From NCBI GenBank assembly GCA_020832005.1, contig JAFIFN010000032.1, positions 1 through 33,387 on the forward strand: a stretch of 33,387 nucleotides of DNA, written 5' to 3'. A program made the translations under genes and the position numbers. This document shows, piece by piece, positions 33,209-33,387 of this stretch; position 1 is the first letter of the stretch; each line of letters opens with the position of its first letter. The DNA is from Gammaproteobacteria bacterium (GTDB lineage: Bacteria; Pseudomonadota; Gammaproteobacteria; Steroidobacterales; PWYM01). The notes beneath the pieces were generated by a model. That model was given only the letters and a program-made list of their open reading frames with translations, was not told the DNA's origin and made no database searches.

Positions 33209-33387
33209 ATGGAAAAGTTGATGCCCGCCAGCATTTCTTCCGCCCTGCCTGCCGGCGAGGAATTCCACCCGTCGCCGCAGGCGCCACTGCCGGGTTCGCC
33301 GGCCTGGTGGACGCTCTACTTCGTCATGCCGCTGATGATGGCGTTGCCCCTGGGCTGGTACGGGGCGGGCCTGGCCAGTGAACTGCC
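33209..33387 (+). CDS. Partial gene of unknown function, N-terminus of a probable membrane protein
   Basis: An open frame from ATG 33209 runs off the right edge, with 59 full codons visible. It encodes a polar start (MEKLMPASISSALPAGEEF), a Pro-rich stretch, and then the hydrophobic WWTLYFVMPLMMALPLGWYGAGLASEL, which looks like a first membrane helix. ATG 33221 has GGAA eight to ten bases upstream and is an alternative start. A good promoter lies just before it. The gene is divergent from the TonB receptor across a 261-base regulatory region, so it may be functionally linked to it, for example as a transporter or membrane-bound regulator. I do not recognise the family from this fragment. Confidence 0.55.
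   Translation, partial: MEKLMPASISSALPAGEEFHPSPQAPLPGSPAWWTLYFVMPLMMALPLGWYGAGLASEL

Noticed and set aside
32948-33268. 107-residue N-terminal extension of the TonB receptor
   Set aside because: The extension carries no signal peptide, while ATG 32947 starts a proper one with a ribosome site. The extension would also cover the divergent promoters.

Overview
The window is a densely packed, GC-rich stretch of a gammaproteobacterial chromosome. The minus-strand order prmB-aroC-asd-fimV-truA-accD-folC-dedD-cvpA-purF matches the conserved asd-fimV-truA-accD-folC-purF neighbourhood of Pseudomonas and relatives, without trpF. A linked epmA/efp/epmB set, a FimX/Filp-like c-di-GMP protein and two FimV-type proteins suggest a type IV-piliated lineage, perhaps of the Xanthomonadales/Nevskiales/Chromatiales type. 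The genus cannot be fixed from this sequence alone. No insertion sequence, phage gene or CRISPR array was seen, and no gap between genes reaches 300 bases.

Layout. 1-54: 5' part of a tRNA-Pro(TGG), minus strand. 264-2580, plus strand: folD, a periplasmic cyclophilin and lpxH. 16704 down to 2528, minus strand: prmB, aroC, asd, fimV, truA, accD, folC, dedD, cvpA, purF, a Ser/Thr kinase with a degenerate receiver domain, and miaE. Many of these are separated by fewer than 15 bases or overlap. 16791-20211, plus strand: a Sco-type copper protein, a PCuAC copper chaperone, psd, epmA and a free-Met-R-sulfoxide reductase, nearly all overlapping or touching. efp (minus) and epmB (plus) diverge from about 20800. 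21994-26259, plus strand: a degenerate PAS-GGDEF-EAL protein of the FimX/Filp type followed by a second, shorter FimV-like LysM membrane protein. 30421 down to 26278, minus strand: parE-parC (topoisomerase IV). 32947 down to 30572, minus strand: a TonB-dependent receptor, which faces a divergent membrane-protein gene cut by the right edge.

How the genes fit together. Three themes stand out. (1) EF-P and its two beta-lysylation enzymes are side by side. (2) Copper delivery to cytochrome oxidase (Sco plus PCuAC) is translationally chained to phospholipid synthesis (psd). (3) Two FimV-type polar-hub proteins, one next to a FimX-like c-di-GMP receptor, point to type IV pilus or twitching control. 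The best candidates for undescribed biology are the FimX-like/second-FimV pair, the pseudo-receiver kinase coupled to purF and miaE, a folC reading frame whose only sensible start is CTG overlapping the accD stop, a perfect 24-bp palindrome ahead of parE, and operator-like dyads in the TonB-receptor promoter region.
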